Below are positions 18,454 through 26,995 of a DNA stretch of 64,000 bases, piece after piece (the first letter of the stretch is position 1; every line of letters begins with the position of its first letter). The stretch comes from Promicromonospora sukumoe (GTDB lineage Bacteria; Actinomycetota; Actinomycetes; Actinomycetales; Cellulomonadaceae), in contig NZ_JACGWV010000001.1 of NCBI RefSeq assembly GCF_014137995.1, positions 372,001-436,000 on the forward strand, given 5' to 3'. The notes under the pieces were generated by a model, which saw only the letters and a program-made list of their open reading frames with translations, made no database searches and was not told where the DNA came from. Both the position numbers and the translations under genes were made by a program.

Positions 18454-20084
18454 CCGGCACCATCCTGGTGCGCGGCGCCCGGCTGCCGCAGCCCGACGGG
18501 TCCCTGTCCGAGCCGCTCGACCTCCACGTCGCGCGCGGCAGGATCGCCGCGATCACCCGGGCGGGCACCCGGCCCGGCGGTGGGCGAGACGGCACCGGCA
18601 CGGGTGACGGCGGAACCGGCCAGGACGCCGTCGGGCTGCCGGACACCGGGCGACCCGGCGACCCGGGCACGCCGACCCTCGACGCCCACGGCCGGGTCGC
18701 CCTGCCCGGGTTCGTGGACGCGCACACCCACGCCGAGGCCGCCGTCTTCGACCCGGACGTGCAGCTCGCGATGCTCCGCCAGGGCATCACCACGGTCGTG
18801 ACCGGGCAGGACGGCGTGTCCTTCGCGCCGTCCGACCGTGCGACCTACGACTGGGCGAGCACGTACTTCGCCGCGATCGACGGCGACCATCCCGTCTTCG
18901 CAGGTGGCTCCGTGGGCGACCTGCTGACGACGTACCACCGCACCGTCCCGCTCAACGTGGCGTACCTCGCGCCGCACGGCACCCTGCGGTACGGGGTGCT
19001 CGGGGCGGCGCAGCGCGCGGCGTCGGACGAGGAGATCGCGGCCATGGTGCGCCTGCTGGAGCAGGCCCTGGACGACGGCGCCTGCGGCCTCTCGACCGGG
19101 CTGGAGTACGTGCCGGCCGCGTACGCCGACGAGCGCGAGCTGGTCGCCCTCGCCAAGGTGGTCGCGGCGCGCGGGCTGCCGCACGTGAGCCACATGCGCG
19201 GGTACGAGGACCGGGGCGCCGAGGGGCTGGCGGAGCTCGTGCGGATCGCCCGCGCGTCCGGCGTCGCCACGCACGTCTCGCACCTGCACGGACCCGCGCA
19301 CGACCTGCTGGAACGTGTCGGAGCGGCGCGTGCCGAGGGGCTCGACCTGACCTACGACTCCTACCCCTACCTGCGCGGATGCTCCATCCTCTCGATGGTC
19401 GCGCTGCCCACGTGGCTCCCGCTCGCCGACGCCGCCGCGACCGTCGCCGCCCTCCGAGACCCCGCACTGGCGGGCCGCCTGAGCGACCACTTCGCCGGCC
19501 TGACGGACCTCTGGCCCCGCATCACCTTCGCCTCCGTGCCCGGCATGGAGTGGGCCGAGGGCATGACCCTGCCCGACGTCGCCGCCCGGCTCGGGCGCCC
19601 GGCCCCCGACACCGTGGTCGAGATCCTGACGACCACCGCGCTGCGCGCGAGCTGCGTGTTCGCGCAGCCGCCCACCAACTCGGCCGAGTCGGTGCGCGCG
19701 CTCGCCGGGTACGAGGGCCACCTCGCCGGGTCCGACGCGATCTACTGGGGCGGACGCCCGCACCCGCGCGGCTGGGGAGCCTTCGCGCGGTTCCTCGACG
19801 AGCACGTGCGCCGCGGCTCGTGGACCTGGTGGGACGCCGCCCAGCACCTCTCCGCGCGGGCCGCCCGCCGGTTCGGCCTGACCGGGCGCGGGGAGCTGGT
19901 GCCCGGAGCCGTCGCGGACCTCGTGCTCGTCGACCCGGGCCGCGTCCGCGACGAGGCAACGTACGAGCAGCCCCGCACCCCGGCGTCGGGCATCGAGGAC
20001 GTGCTGGTCGCGGGTGTCCCGGTCCTGGCGGCCGGCGCCCTCACGGGCGAGACGCCGGGCCGCGGCCTCCGCCCGGCCCCGTGA
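18450..20084 (+). CDS. N-acyl-D-amino-acid deacylase
   Basis: A 544-residue amidohydrolase that frees D-amino acids from N-acyl (for example N-acetyl) forms. The metal motif VDAHTHAEA follows a beta strand (about 90); later metal and catalytic residues lie in PHVSHMRGYED, THVSHLHG and the GSDAIYWGG segment. The C-terminal ADLVLVDPGRVRDEATYEQP is typical of D-aminoacylases. GTG 18450 overlaps the GH20 stop. A Gly-rich insertion (about 45-75, GGGRDGTGTGDGGTG) is unusual in the N-terminal beta domain. The neighbours suggest its substrate comes from cell-wall peptides. Confidence 0.85.
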   Translation: MTGTILVRGARLPQPDGSLSEPLDLHVARGRIAAITRAGTRPGGGRDGTGTGDGGTGQDAVGLPDTGRPGDPGTPTLDAHGRVALPGFVDAHTHAEAAVFDPDVQLAMLRQGITTVVTGQDGVSFAPSDRATYDWASTYFAAIDGDHPVFAGGSVGDLLTTYHRTVPLNVAYLAPHGTLRYGVLGAAQRAASDEEIAAMVRLLEQALDDGACGLSTGLEYVPAAYADERELVALAKVVAARGLPHVSHMRGYEDRGAEGLAELVRIARASGVATHVSHLHGPAHDLLERVGAARAEGLDLTYDSYPYLRGCSILSMVALPTWLPLADAAATVAALRDPALAGRLSDHFAGLTDLWPRITFASVPGMEWAEGMTLPDVAARLGRPAPDTVVEILTTTALRASCVFAQPPTNSAESVRALAGYEGHLAGSDAIYWGGRPHPRGWGAFARFLDEHVRRGSWTWWDAAQHLSARAARRFGLTGRGELVPGAVADLVLVDPGRVRDEATYEQPRTPASGIEDVLVAGVPVLAAGALTGETPGRGLRPAP

Positions 20085-20138
20085 CCTCGGCTCGCTGGGC
20101 CCCGCCCCGTGCGCGACGCCCAAGGCGGGTGACCCCCA

Positions 20139-20208
20139 TCTCCTTCGAGACCTAAGTTTCTTCGCTTTCCGGCTCCGGAAAGCGAAGAAACTTAGGTCTC
20201 GAAGGAGA
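20139..20208. repeat. 34-bp-arm perfect inverted repeat (D)
   Basis: Arms 20139-20172 and 20175-20208 are exactly complementary with a 2-nt centre. The arms are strikingly AT-rich for this genome (GACCTAAGTTTCTTCGC). It lies between two genes of the same direction, deacylase (ends 20084) and PLP enzyme (starts 20318). It may therefore end or attenuate transcription inside the cluster. Confidence 0.85.
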
Positions 20209-20317
20209 GAAGCATCCGGCCCACAGGGGAGCAGCGGCCGGTTCGAACGGGAGCGGCGGCCCGTCCCGACGGCGGACCAGGTCGTCGGCACCTCGGCCCG
20301 CACGGCAGGATGGGGTC

Positions 20318-21565
20318 GTGCTGCGCATCGACGACCCCTCGTTCTCCTGGCCCCTGCTGACGCTCGACGAGCCCGCCCTCGACCACAACATCGCCACCGT
20401 GGCGGGCGCCTTCGCCGCCGCGGGCGTGGACCACGCACCGCACGTCAAGACGCACATGTCCCGCCAGATCTGGGAGCGCCAGGTCGCCGCGGGCGCCTGG
20501 GGCGCCACCGTCGCGACCCCCGCCCAGCTCCGGACGGCGCTCGGCTGGGGCCTCCCCGGCGCCGGGCGCCGCGCTTTCCTCGCGAACGAGCTCGTCGACC
20601 CCCGCGAGATCGCCTGGCTGCGCACCGCCCTGACCGACGGCACCGCCGACGAGGTCTGGGTCTACGTCGACTCCGACCACGGCGTCGAGCTGCTCGCCGA
20701 CGGCTTCGCCGGCGCCGCCCCGGAGGCCGCCGCGCGGCTCGGCGTGCTCGTCGAGCTCGGCGTCCCCGGCGGCCGCACCGGTGTGCGCACCGTGGCCGAC
20801 GCCGTGGCGCTCGCGGGCCGCGTGCACGACGCCGGGCTCCGCCTGGTCGGCGTGGCCGGCTACGAGGGGCCCGTCGCGGGCGGCACCAGCGCCGAGGAGC
20901 TGGCCGCCGTCGGCCGGTGGTGCGACGGCCTGCGGGAGGTGGGGGCGCGGGTCGCGGGCCTCGTCGACGGGCCCGTGGTGCTGAGCGCCGGAGGCAGCGC
21001 GTTCGCCGACGTCGTCACGCGGCGCCTGGGCGAGCCGCTCCCCGTTCCCGCGGACGACGCCGCGGGCGGCGACGCGGCCGGTGCCGCGACCCTCCCGGCC
21101 CGCGTCGTGCTGCGCTCCGGCGCCTACGTGACCCACGACCACGGCCACTACCTGCGCACCGACCCGTGGACCCGCCTGGGCGCCGAGCCCCTGCGCCCCG
21201 CGATCACGGTCTGGGCGTCCGTGCTGTCCGCGCCGGAGCCCGGCCTCGTCATCTGCGGCATGGGCCGCCGCGACGTGTCGTTCGACATCGACCTGCCGAC
21301 GCCGCTCGTCGTGCGCCGGGCCGACGCCGACGGCCGCCTGGGCGAGGCCCGCGAGCTGGCTGGCGTCGTCGTGACCGCCCTCAACGACCAGCACGCCTAC
21401 CTCTCGCTCGATGCCGACGCGGACGGCACGGCCGACGGCCCGCTCCGCCCCGGCGACGTGGTCGGGTTCGGCATCTCGCACCCGTGCACCACGCTCGACA
21501 AGTACCGCACCGCTCTGGTGACCCGCGGCGACGAGGTCGCCGAGCAGGTCACCCTGAGCTTCTGA
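20318..21565 (+). CDS. D-serine dehydratase-like (DSD1-type) PLP enzyme
   Basis: A 415-residue fold-type III PLP protein with an alanine racemase-like N-terminal barrel. The PLP lysine is Lys44 in HVKTHMS. Near the C-terminus, ISHPCTTLDKYR holds His388 and Cys390, the zinc ligands of eukaryotic-type D-serine dehydratases and D-threonine aldolases. It probably converts a D-hydroxy-amino acid to a keto acid or aldehyde with glycine. The GTG start has CAGGAT 6 nt upstream. A RidA gene follows 32 nt later, which fits an enzyme that releases an enamine/imine. D-threonine aldolase activity is the main alternative. Confidence 0.82.
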   Translation: MLRIDDPSFSWPLLTLDEPALDHNIATVAGAFAAAGVDHAPHVKTHMSRQIWERQVAAGAWGATVATPAQLRTALGWGLPGAGRRAFLANELVDPREIAWLRTALTDGTADEVWVYVDSDHGVELLADGFAGAAPEAAARLGVLVELGVPGGRTGVRTVADAVALAGRVHDAGLRLVGVAGYEGPVAGGTSAEELAAVGRWCDGLREVGARVAGLVDGPVVLSAGGSAFADVVTRRLGEPLPVPADDAAGGDAAGAATLPARVVLRSGAYVTHDHGHYLRTDPWTRLGAEPLRPAITVWASVLSAPEPGLVICGMGRRDVSFDIDLPTPLVVRRADADGRLGEARELAGVVVTALNDQHAYLSLDADADGTADGPLRPGDVVGFGISHPCTTLDKYRTALVTRGDEVAEQVTLSF

Positions 21566-21597
21566 CCCACCACCGAGATACCCGCAAGGAGAACCAG

Positions 21598-22002
21598 ATG
21601 ACCGCGAAGACCGCCATCTCGACCCCGGACGCCCCGGCGCCCGCGCACACCTTCCACCAGGGCGTGCGCAAGGGGCCGTTCGTGCAGGTCTCGGGCCAGG
21701 GCCCCATGGACCCGGCGACGAACGAGTACGTGTTCCAGGGCGACGTCGCCGCGCAGACCACCCGCACGCTCGAGAACGTCCGGGCGATCGTCGAGGCCGG
21801 CGGCGCGACGTTCGACGACGTCGTGATGCTCCGGGTCTACCTCACCAAGCGCGAGGACTTCCCGATCATGAACGAGGCCTACGGCGAGTTCGTGACCAAG
21901 CACTGCCCGGGTGGCGTGCTGCCGAGCCGCACCACCGTCTTCACGGGGCTGCCCCGCGAGGAGATGCTCGTGGAGATCGACGCGCTCGCGATCACCGACT
22001 GA
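21598..22002 (+). CDS. RidA-family imine/enamine deaminase
   Basis: A 134-residue protein of the RidA/YjgF/Rid superfamily, normally a trimer. It speeds hydrolysis of reactive 2-aminoacrylate/imines made by PLP enzymes to keto acids and ammonia. Motifs: VQVSGQGPMDP, TLENVRAIVEAGGATFDDVV, PSRTTVFTGLPREEMLVEIDALA with the conserved Arg. AAGGAGA precedes the ATG. Its place directly behind a D-serine dehydratase-like gene gives a clear job: clearing that enzyme's intermediate. Confidence 0.9.
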   Translation: MTAKTAISTPDAPAPAHTFHQGVRKGPFVQVSGQGPMDPATNEYVFQGDVAAQTTRTLENVRAIVEAGGATFDDVVMLRVYLTKREDFPIMNEAYGEFVTKHCPGGVLPSRTTVFTGLPREEMLVEIDALAITD

Positions 22003-22013
22003 CCTGACACGCA

Positions 22014-22060
22014 CCACGGCCCTGACTCACCGCCCGGGAGGCGGCGAGTCAGGGCCGTGG
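22014..22060. terminator. Bidirectional terminator hairpin (F)
   Basis: CCACGGCCCTGACTC (22014-22028) pairs exactly with 22046-22060, with an inner CCGCC/GGCGG helix. It separates the convergent RidA (ends 22002) and DUF4349 (ends 22082) genes. Confidence 0.85.
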
Positions 22061-22081
22061 TCGTGCCAGGGGCGGGAAGAG

Positions 22082-23068
22082 CTACTCCGCCGGGGCCGGC
22101 TCCGGGTCGACGGCGGGCGGCGTCGGGCCGGAGCCGGAGCGGGTCTTGGCGACCTGACGGCGGACGCCCACCACCACCAGCAGCACCAGGCCGCCCAGCG
22201 CGAGCCACGGGATGATCGCGCCGAGGACCAGCACCACCACGTTGAACGTGCTCACCAGCGCGCTCCACCCCGCCGTCAGGCCCCCGACGAACCCGCCGGG
22301 CTTGGCCTGAGCCGCCGGCGTGCCCTCCGCGAGGATCTCGACGTGCAGGGTGGACATCGCCACCTCGTCCGAGAGCCGGCTCCGCTCGGAGACCCGGGAG
22401 TCCAGCTCGGCCTGCCGGGTGGCGAGCTCGGCCTCGATCTCGATGAGGTCGGCGGTGCGGTCGGCGTCGGCCATGAGCTCGCGCAGCCGGTCGGTCGAGG
22501 TGCGGAGCGCCTCGATCCGGGCGTCGAGGTCCTGCGCGGTGCCGGTGACGTCCACCGTCTCGATGTGCCGGTCGCGCACCTCGCCGAGCTCGTCGAGCGC
22601 GTCCAGCGTGGCCGAGACCCGGTCGGCGGGGATGCGGAGCGTCATCGAGGCGCTGCCCAGCTCGTCGTCGGTCTCGGCCCGCTCGTCGCGTGCCTCGACC
22701 CGGCCGCCGACCTCCTCCACGAGGCCGGCGATCTGCTCCGCGGAGTCGAACGGGTCGTCCACCACGAGGGTCGCGTCACCCGTGGTGATGAGCTCGCGGT
22801 CCACCGCTTCCTCGCGGGCCTCGGCGACGCCGATCGCCCCCGTGGCGGCGTCGGCCGCGCCCTCCACGGCGTCGGGCGCGGCCATCTCGCTGCGCGCCGC
22901 GCCGCCGTCGGCGCCGGACTCCGAGCCGGAGGAGTCCCCGGCTCCTCCGCCGGAGCAGGCCGCGAGCGTGACGGCGAGCGTGCCGCCGACGACCGTTGCC
23001 AGGAGTGCGTGGACGAGTCGGCGCGCGGGCGGGCCCGCGTCCCCCTGGGCAGACCGGTTGCGCATCAT
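22082..23068 (-). CDS. DUF4349 lipoprotein
   Basis: A 328-residue membrane-associated protein. The signal ends in a lipobox (LAVTLAAC, Cys38). After a Ser/Gly/Ala linker comes the DUF4349 region (ELITTGDATLVVDD to about 260) with a coiled coil (LRELMADADRTADLIEIEAEL), then one C-terminal membrane helix and a basic tail. Function of DUF4349 is unknown; it is common at the surface of Gram-positives. Start ATG 23068 is set by TACGCT 6 nt ahead, a leaderless layout. It is divergent from the ROK regulator gene across 308 bp. Confidence 0.85.
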   Translation of the reverse strand: MMRNRSAQGDAGPPARRLVHALLATVVGGTLAVTLAACSGGGAGDSSGSESGADGGAARSEMAAPDAVEGAADAATGAIGVAEAREEAVDRELITTGDATLVVDDPFDSAEQIAGLVEEVGGRVEARDERAETDDELGSASMTLRIPADRVSATLDALDELGEVRDRHIETVDVTGTAQDLDARIEALRTSTDRLRELMADADRTADLIEIEAELATRQAELDSRVSERSRLSDEVAMSTLHVEILAEGTPAAQAKPGGFVGGLTAGWSALVSTFNVVVLVLGAIIPWLALGGLVLLVVVGVRRQVAKTRSGSGPTPPAVDPEPAPAE

Positions 23069-23307
23069 GCGACGAGCGTAGGAGTCCGGAAGTGCCGGAA
23101 GCCGCCTCACCTGAGAACTGTGATCCCTTTGTGAACTTGTGGCCCCGGTGACCCGATTTTTCACCGCTTATGCGTGGTTCTTGATCACGTTCCGGTCACG
23201 CCGTGCTCCTCTCGCCCAGTTGGGGCAGGCTCGGATTCGTCAGGCAGATGAAGTAATCCGCACAGCCGTACAGGGTGAAGTCCGCCGCCGGGGGTGAAGT
23301 GACCCAA

Positions 23308-23373
23308 GTAACAGTCTTGTTACGGGTCACACCCGGCAATGGACAGGCACTCTGTTAAGGAGGTCTACTAACA
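23308..23373 (+). promoter_or_regulatory. Putative ROK-regulator operators
   Basis: The 308-bp gap 23069-23376 holds GTAACA-gtct-TGTTAC (23308-23323), flanked by GACCC (23301-23305) and GGGTC (23324-23328), which extend the symmetry. A second pair, TGTTA (23353-23357) and TAACA (23369-23373), straddles the AAGGAGG ribosome site of the regulator gene. Shared GTTA/TAAC half-sites suggest one protein binds both and autoregulates. The rest of the gap shows no gene. Confidence 0.6.
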
Positions 23374-23376
23374 AAC

Positions 23377-24531
23377 ATGGCGACGGCGACAGAACGCAAC
23401 GGCACCGGGCGAGGGCTCGGCGCACGTCTGCGCGCGACGTCCAAGGTGCTTCCCGAGCACGCCAGGGCGCACAACCGGTCCCTGGTGCTGCAGCACCTCT
23501 TCCACGAGGGGCCCACCTCCCGGGCCGACCTCGCACGAGCCACCTCGCTCACCCGCGTGACCATCTCCGACCTGGTCTCGGTGCTCATCACCGAGGGTCT
23601 GGTCGAGGAGCTCGGCACGCGGCCCGGCCAGCGCGTGGGCAAGCCCGCGATCCTGGTCGGACTGCGGACGGACGCCTACCAGATCGTGGCGGTGGACCTC
23701 ACCGAGCACGGCCACATGCGCGGCGCCGTGCTCAGCCTCACCGGCGAGATCATGGTGCGCCGGCAGCTCGACATCGACGGGCGCACCGGCGACGAGCTCG
23801 TCGACCTGCTCACGCGGTTCGTCCGCCGCCTCGTCGCGGCGGCCGGCCACCCCGTGATCGGCGTCGGCGTCGGCTCGCCCGGCATCATCGACCTGGACGG
23901 GCGCGTCGTCGAGGCGCCGAACCGCGGCTGGTACGACGTACCGCTCGCCGAGGTCCTGGCCGAGCGGCTCGGCCTCCCCGTGCACGTCGCGAACGACGCC
24001 AACACGGCGGCGCTCGGCGAGTTCACCTACGGCGGGGCGACCGGCAGCATGCTGGTGGTCACCGTGGGCGCCGGTGTCGGCGCGGGCGTGGTGGTCGACG
24101 GCGTGCGGGTGCACGGCCAGCGCGACGCCGCGGGCGAGATCGGCCACGTCACCGTGGTCGACGACGGCAACGTGTGCGCCTGCGGGCGCCGCGGCTGCCT
24201 CGAGACGGTCCTGTCCGTGCCGGCGCTGCGCAGCGCCGTCGAGGGCAAGAGCCCAGAAGATTCCGACGCCGCTCTGGCGTCGGCCGGCCGGGTGCTGGGT
24301 GTGACCCTCGCCCCGGTCGTCAGCGCGCTCAACCTCACGGAGGTGCTGCTGAGCGGTCCACGCGACCTGCTCGACGGCCCCCTGCGCGAGGCTGCGCTGG
24401 ACACCATCCGACAGCGGACCATGCCGGCCATCAACACCGGCCTGCAGCTGCGGATGGCCGCACTCGACGAGGACGTGGTGCTGGCGGGTGCCGCCGTCCT
24501 CGTGCTTTCCGCCCAGCTGGGGGTCTCGTGA
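23377..24531 (+). CDS. ROK-family transcriptional regulator
   Basis: A 384-residue repressor. An N-terminal MarR-like helix-turn-helix (about 29-72, LFHEGPTSRADLARATSLTR) precedes a ROK sugar-kinase-like domain with VGVGSPGIIDLDG, NDANTAALGE and the zinc motif CACGRRGCLET. It heads a run of amino-sugar transport and catabolism genes, so it likely senses N-acetylglucosamine or a phosphorylated derivative. AAGGAGG is 13 nt before the ATG, a long spacing that might lower translation. A 90-bp gap separates it from the binding protein. Confidence 0.9.
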   Translation: MATATERNGTGRGLGARLRATSKVLPEHARAHNRSLVLQHLFHEGPTSRADLARATSLTRVTISDLVSVLITEGLVEELGTRPGQRVGKPAILVGLRTDAYQIVAVDLTEHGHMRGAVLSLTGEIMVRRQLDIDGRTGDELVDLLTRFVRRLVAAAGHPVIGVGVGSPGIIDLDGRVVEAPNRGWYDVPLAEVLAERLGLPVHVANDANTAALGEFTYGGATGSMLVVTVGAGVGAGVVVDGVRVHGQRDAAGEIGHVTVVDDGNVCACGRRGCLETVLSVPALRSAVEGKSPEDSDAALASAGRVLGVTLAPVVSALNLTEVLLSGPRDLLDGPLREAALDTIRQRTMPAINTGLQLRMAALDEDVVLAGAAVLVLSAQLGVS

Positions 24532-24621
24532 GCATCAGTGCGCACGTGTGGGCGGAGGGCATCCCATCGAGCTTTCCCTATGTACCGCGACACCTGGTCG
24601 TATCCCGGGAGGAACCCACAC

Positions 24622-25914
24622 GTGAACAAGAACCGTCTCGTCGGCGCTGCGGCGTCGGCGATCACCCTGACGCTCGCGCTCAGCGCCTGCGGTAACGCCG
24701 GCGGCGCCGCGACCGCCGAGGAGACCGGCCCCGGCGAGGTCCGGGTCTGGCTCGTCGGCACCGACACGCCGCCCGAGGCGCGCGACTACCTCAAGAAGAC
24801 CTTCGAGGAGGAGAACCCGGGCAGCACGCTCACGATCGAGGAGCAGGCCTGGGACGGCCTGGTCGACAAGTACACGACGGCGCTGTCCGGCTCGGACGCC
24901 CCCGACGTGGTCGAGATCGGCAACACCCAGGCCGCCGCGTTCACCTCGGCCGGCTACTTCCGCGAGATCACCGGCGAGGAGTTCGAGACGCTGGGCGGCT
25001 CCGACCTGCTCCCCGGCTTCGTCGAGGCCGGCGACTGGGAGGGCAAGCACTACGCGCTGCCGTACTACTCGGGCTCGCGCGTGGTCTTCTACTCGAAGCA
25101 GGTCCTGGGCGACACCGCCGCGCCCACGACGCTCGACGAGTACGTCGACACCGCCGTCGACCTGAAGACCGACGACCTGTCCGGCGTCTACTGGCCCGGC
25201 CAGGACTGGTACAACGCCCTGCCCTTCATCTGGGAGAACGGCGGCTACGTCGCCGAGCAGGCCGAGGACGGCACGTGGGACGCCGGCTTCTCCTCCGAGG
25301 GTGGCCTCGCCGGCCTGGAGCAGATCCAGACCATCATGACCAAGGGCAACAACGCCCCGTCCGACGCGCAGGAGACCGACCTGCAGGTGCCGTTCTGCGA
25401 GGGCAAGGTCGCCTTCCTCTCGGCGCCGAGCTGGATCCAGTGGTCCATCAAGGCTCCCGAGAAGCCCGCTGAGCCGGAGGGTGTGCCGGGCTGCGAGAAG
25501 ACGTACGGCTCGGACCTCGAGGGCCTCGCCCTGCCGGGCAAGGACGGCGGCGCCGCCCAGGTGTTCGCCGGTGGCTCGAACATCGCCATCGCGCAGAAGT
25601 CGGCCCGCCCCGACCTCGCGATGAGCGCCTACGAGATCCTGCTCAGCGACGAGTACCAGTCGATCCTCGCCGGGATCGGCCTGTTCCCGGCCAAGACCTC
25701 GCTCTTCGAGCAGGTCGACCAGTCGACGTCGATCGGCAAGGCCGCCGCTGAGGCCGCCGCCAACGCGAAGCTCACGCCGGCCTCCCCGAAGTGGGCCGAC
25801 GTCGAGTCCAAGACGCTGCTGCAGACCGCCTTCTCCCGGATCGCCGCCGGCGACGACGTGAAGACGGTCGCGGAGAAGCTCGACGCGGACATCGAGGAGA
25901 TCCTCAACAGCTGA
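24622..25914 (+). CDS. Sugar ABC transporter solute-binding lipoprotein
   Basis: A 430-residue lipoprotein with lipobox LALSAC (Cys23). The mature part reads VRVWLVGTDTPPEARDYLKK and so on, the family 1 sugar-binding fold of DasA/NgcE/ThuE proteins. It would capture an oligosaccharide outside the membrane. GTG 24622 has GGGAGGAA upstream; the longer frame from 24538 lacks a signal. Given NagB and a ROK kinase downstream and a cytosolic hexosaminidase upstream, chitobiose or another amino sugar is the likely ligand. That is inference from context. Confidence 0.88.
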   Translation: MNKNRLVGAAASAITLTLALSACGNAGGAATAEETGPGEVRVWLVGTDTPPEARDYLKKTFEEENPGSTLTIEEQAWDGLVDKYTTALSGSDAPDVVEIGNTQAAAFTSAGYFREITGEEFETLGGSDLLPGFVEAGDWEGKHYALPYYSGSRVVFYSKQVLGDTAAPTTLDEYVDTAVDLKTDDLSGVYWPGQDWYNALPFIWENGGYVAEQAEDGTWDAGFSSEGGLAGLEQIQTIMTKGNNAPSDAQETDLQVPFCEGKVAFLSAPSWIQWSIKAPEKPAEPEGVPGCEKTYGSDLEGLALPGKDGGAAQVFAGGSNIAIAQKSARPDLAMSAYEILLSDEYQSILAGIGLFPAKTSLFEQVDQSTSIGKAAAEAAANAKLTPASPKWADVESKTLLQTAFSRIAAGDDVKTVAEKLDADIEEILNS

Positions 25915-25930
25915 CCTGGTCAGCACGACC

Positions 25931-25972
25931 TCCCGTCCCGCCCGGCGCCCACACGGCCCGGGCGGGACGGGA
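25931..25972 (+). promoter_or_regulatory. Intercistronic stem-loop after the binding-protein gene
   Basis: A perfect 15-bp stem (25931-25945 with 25958-25972) with a 12-nt loop lies between the binding-protein and permease genes. Such structures commonly protect the upstream mRNA and reduce read-through, giving more binding protein than permease. Confidence 0.75.
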
Positions 25973-26047
25973 CACCACTGCCCGCCTGATGCCCGCGGCT
26001 GCTCTTCCAGTGGAGCGGCTGTCGGCCGCCTCAGAGGAAGACAGGAC

Positions 26048-26995
26048 ATGAGCTCCACACTTCTCGACGCACCGGCGCCACCGCGCCAAGAGATCCGGCG
26101 CAAGCGCCGGCCCCCGTACCTGCCCTGGCTCCTGCTGTCGGCCGCGATGGTCCTCCTCGGCGTGCTGACGGGCTTCCCCCTCGTCCGCCTGGTCGTGATG
26201 TCGTTCCAGGAGTACGAGCGGGCCCAGCTGATGGGCCAGCCCGCCGAGTGGGTCGGGTTCGACAACTACGCGACGATCCTGACCGACGTCGACGGCTTCT
26301 GGACCGTGCTGGCCCGCAGCTTCGTGCTGATGGTCGTCCTGGTGGTCGTCACGATCGTGCTCGGCATGCTCGTGGCCCTGCTCATGATGCGGGTCGGCAA
26401 GGGCCTGCGGCTCCTGGTCTCGGTCGGCCTGCTGCTGGCCTGGGCAATGCCGTCGCTGGCCGCGACCACCGTCTGGGGCTGGCTCTTCGACACGCAGTAC
26501 GGCGTGGTCAACAACCTGCTCACCAAGATCACCGGGGACCGGTGGTTCGGCTACTCCTGGCTGCTCGACCCGCTGTCCTTCTTCGTGATCGTGACGTGCA
26601 TCGTCGTGTGGGGCGCCGTGCCGTTCGTCGCGTTCACGCTCTACGCGGGCCTCACGCAGATCCCCGAAGAGGTCATCGAGGCCGCGCAGCTCGACGGCGC
26701 CAGCGCGTTCCAGCGCTTCCGGCTCATCCAGCTGCCGTACGTGCGCAGCATCGTCACGGTGCTCGTCGTGCTGTCGATGATCTGGGACCTGAAGCTCTTC
26801 ACGCAGGTCTTCGTGCTGCAGGACATCGGCGGCGACCGGGAGCTGACCAGCACCATCGGCGTCTACATCTACCAGATGGGTATGGCCCAGGGGCACTACG
26901 GCCTGGCGAGCGCGATCGGCGTCATCTTCGTGTTCGTCATGCTGGCCATCGCCTACCCCTATGTGCGGCGCACGCTGCGGGAGGAAGAGCTGTGA
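26048..26995 (+). CDS. Sugar ABC transporter permease, MalF type
   Basis: A 315-residue inner-membrane protein with six helices, preceded by a cytoplasmic tail with RRKR-like charge. The EAA loop for the ATPase is EEVIEAAQLDGASAFQRFRLIQLP. It partners the next permease to form the channel. AGGACATG places the ribosome site close to the ATG. No ATPase gene is in the operon, so a shared MsiK-type ATPase encoded elsewhere presumably powers it. Confidence 0.92.
   Translation: MSSTLLDAPAPPRQEIRRKRRPPYLPWLLLSAAMVLLGVLTGFPLVRLVVMSFQEYERAQLMGQPAEWVGFDNYATILTDVDGFWTVLARSFVLMVVLVVVTIVLGMLVALLMMRVGKGLRLLVSVGLLLAWAMPSLAATTVWGWLFDTQYGVVNNLLTKITGDRWFGYSWLLDPLSFFVIVTCIVVWGAVPFVAFTLYAGLTQIPEEVIEAAQLDGASAFQRFRLIQLPYVRSIVTVLVVLSMIWDLKLFTQVFVLQDIGGDRELTSTIGVYIYQMGMAQGHYGLASAIGVIFVFVMLAIAYPYVRRTLREEEL

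Noticed and set aside
18198..21481. Long antisense frames over the deacylase and PLP-enzyme genes
   Set aside because: No motifs, Arg/Gly/Val-rich composition, and they read through the D palindrome.
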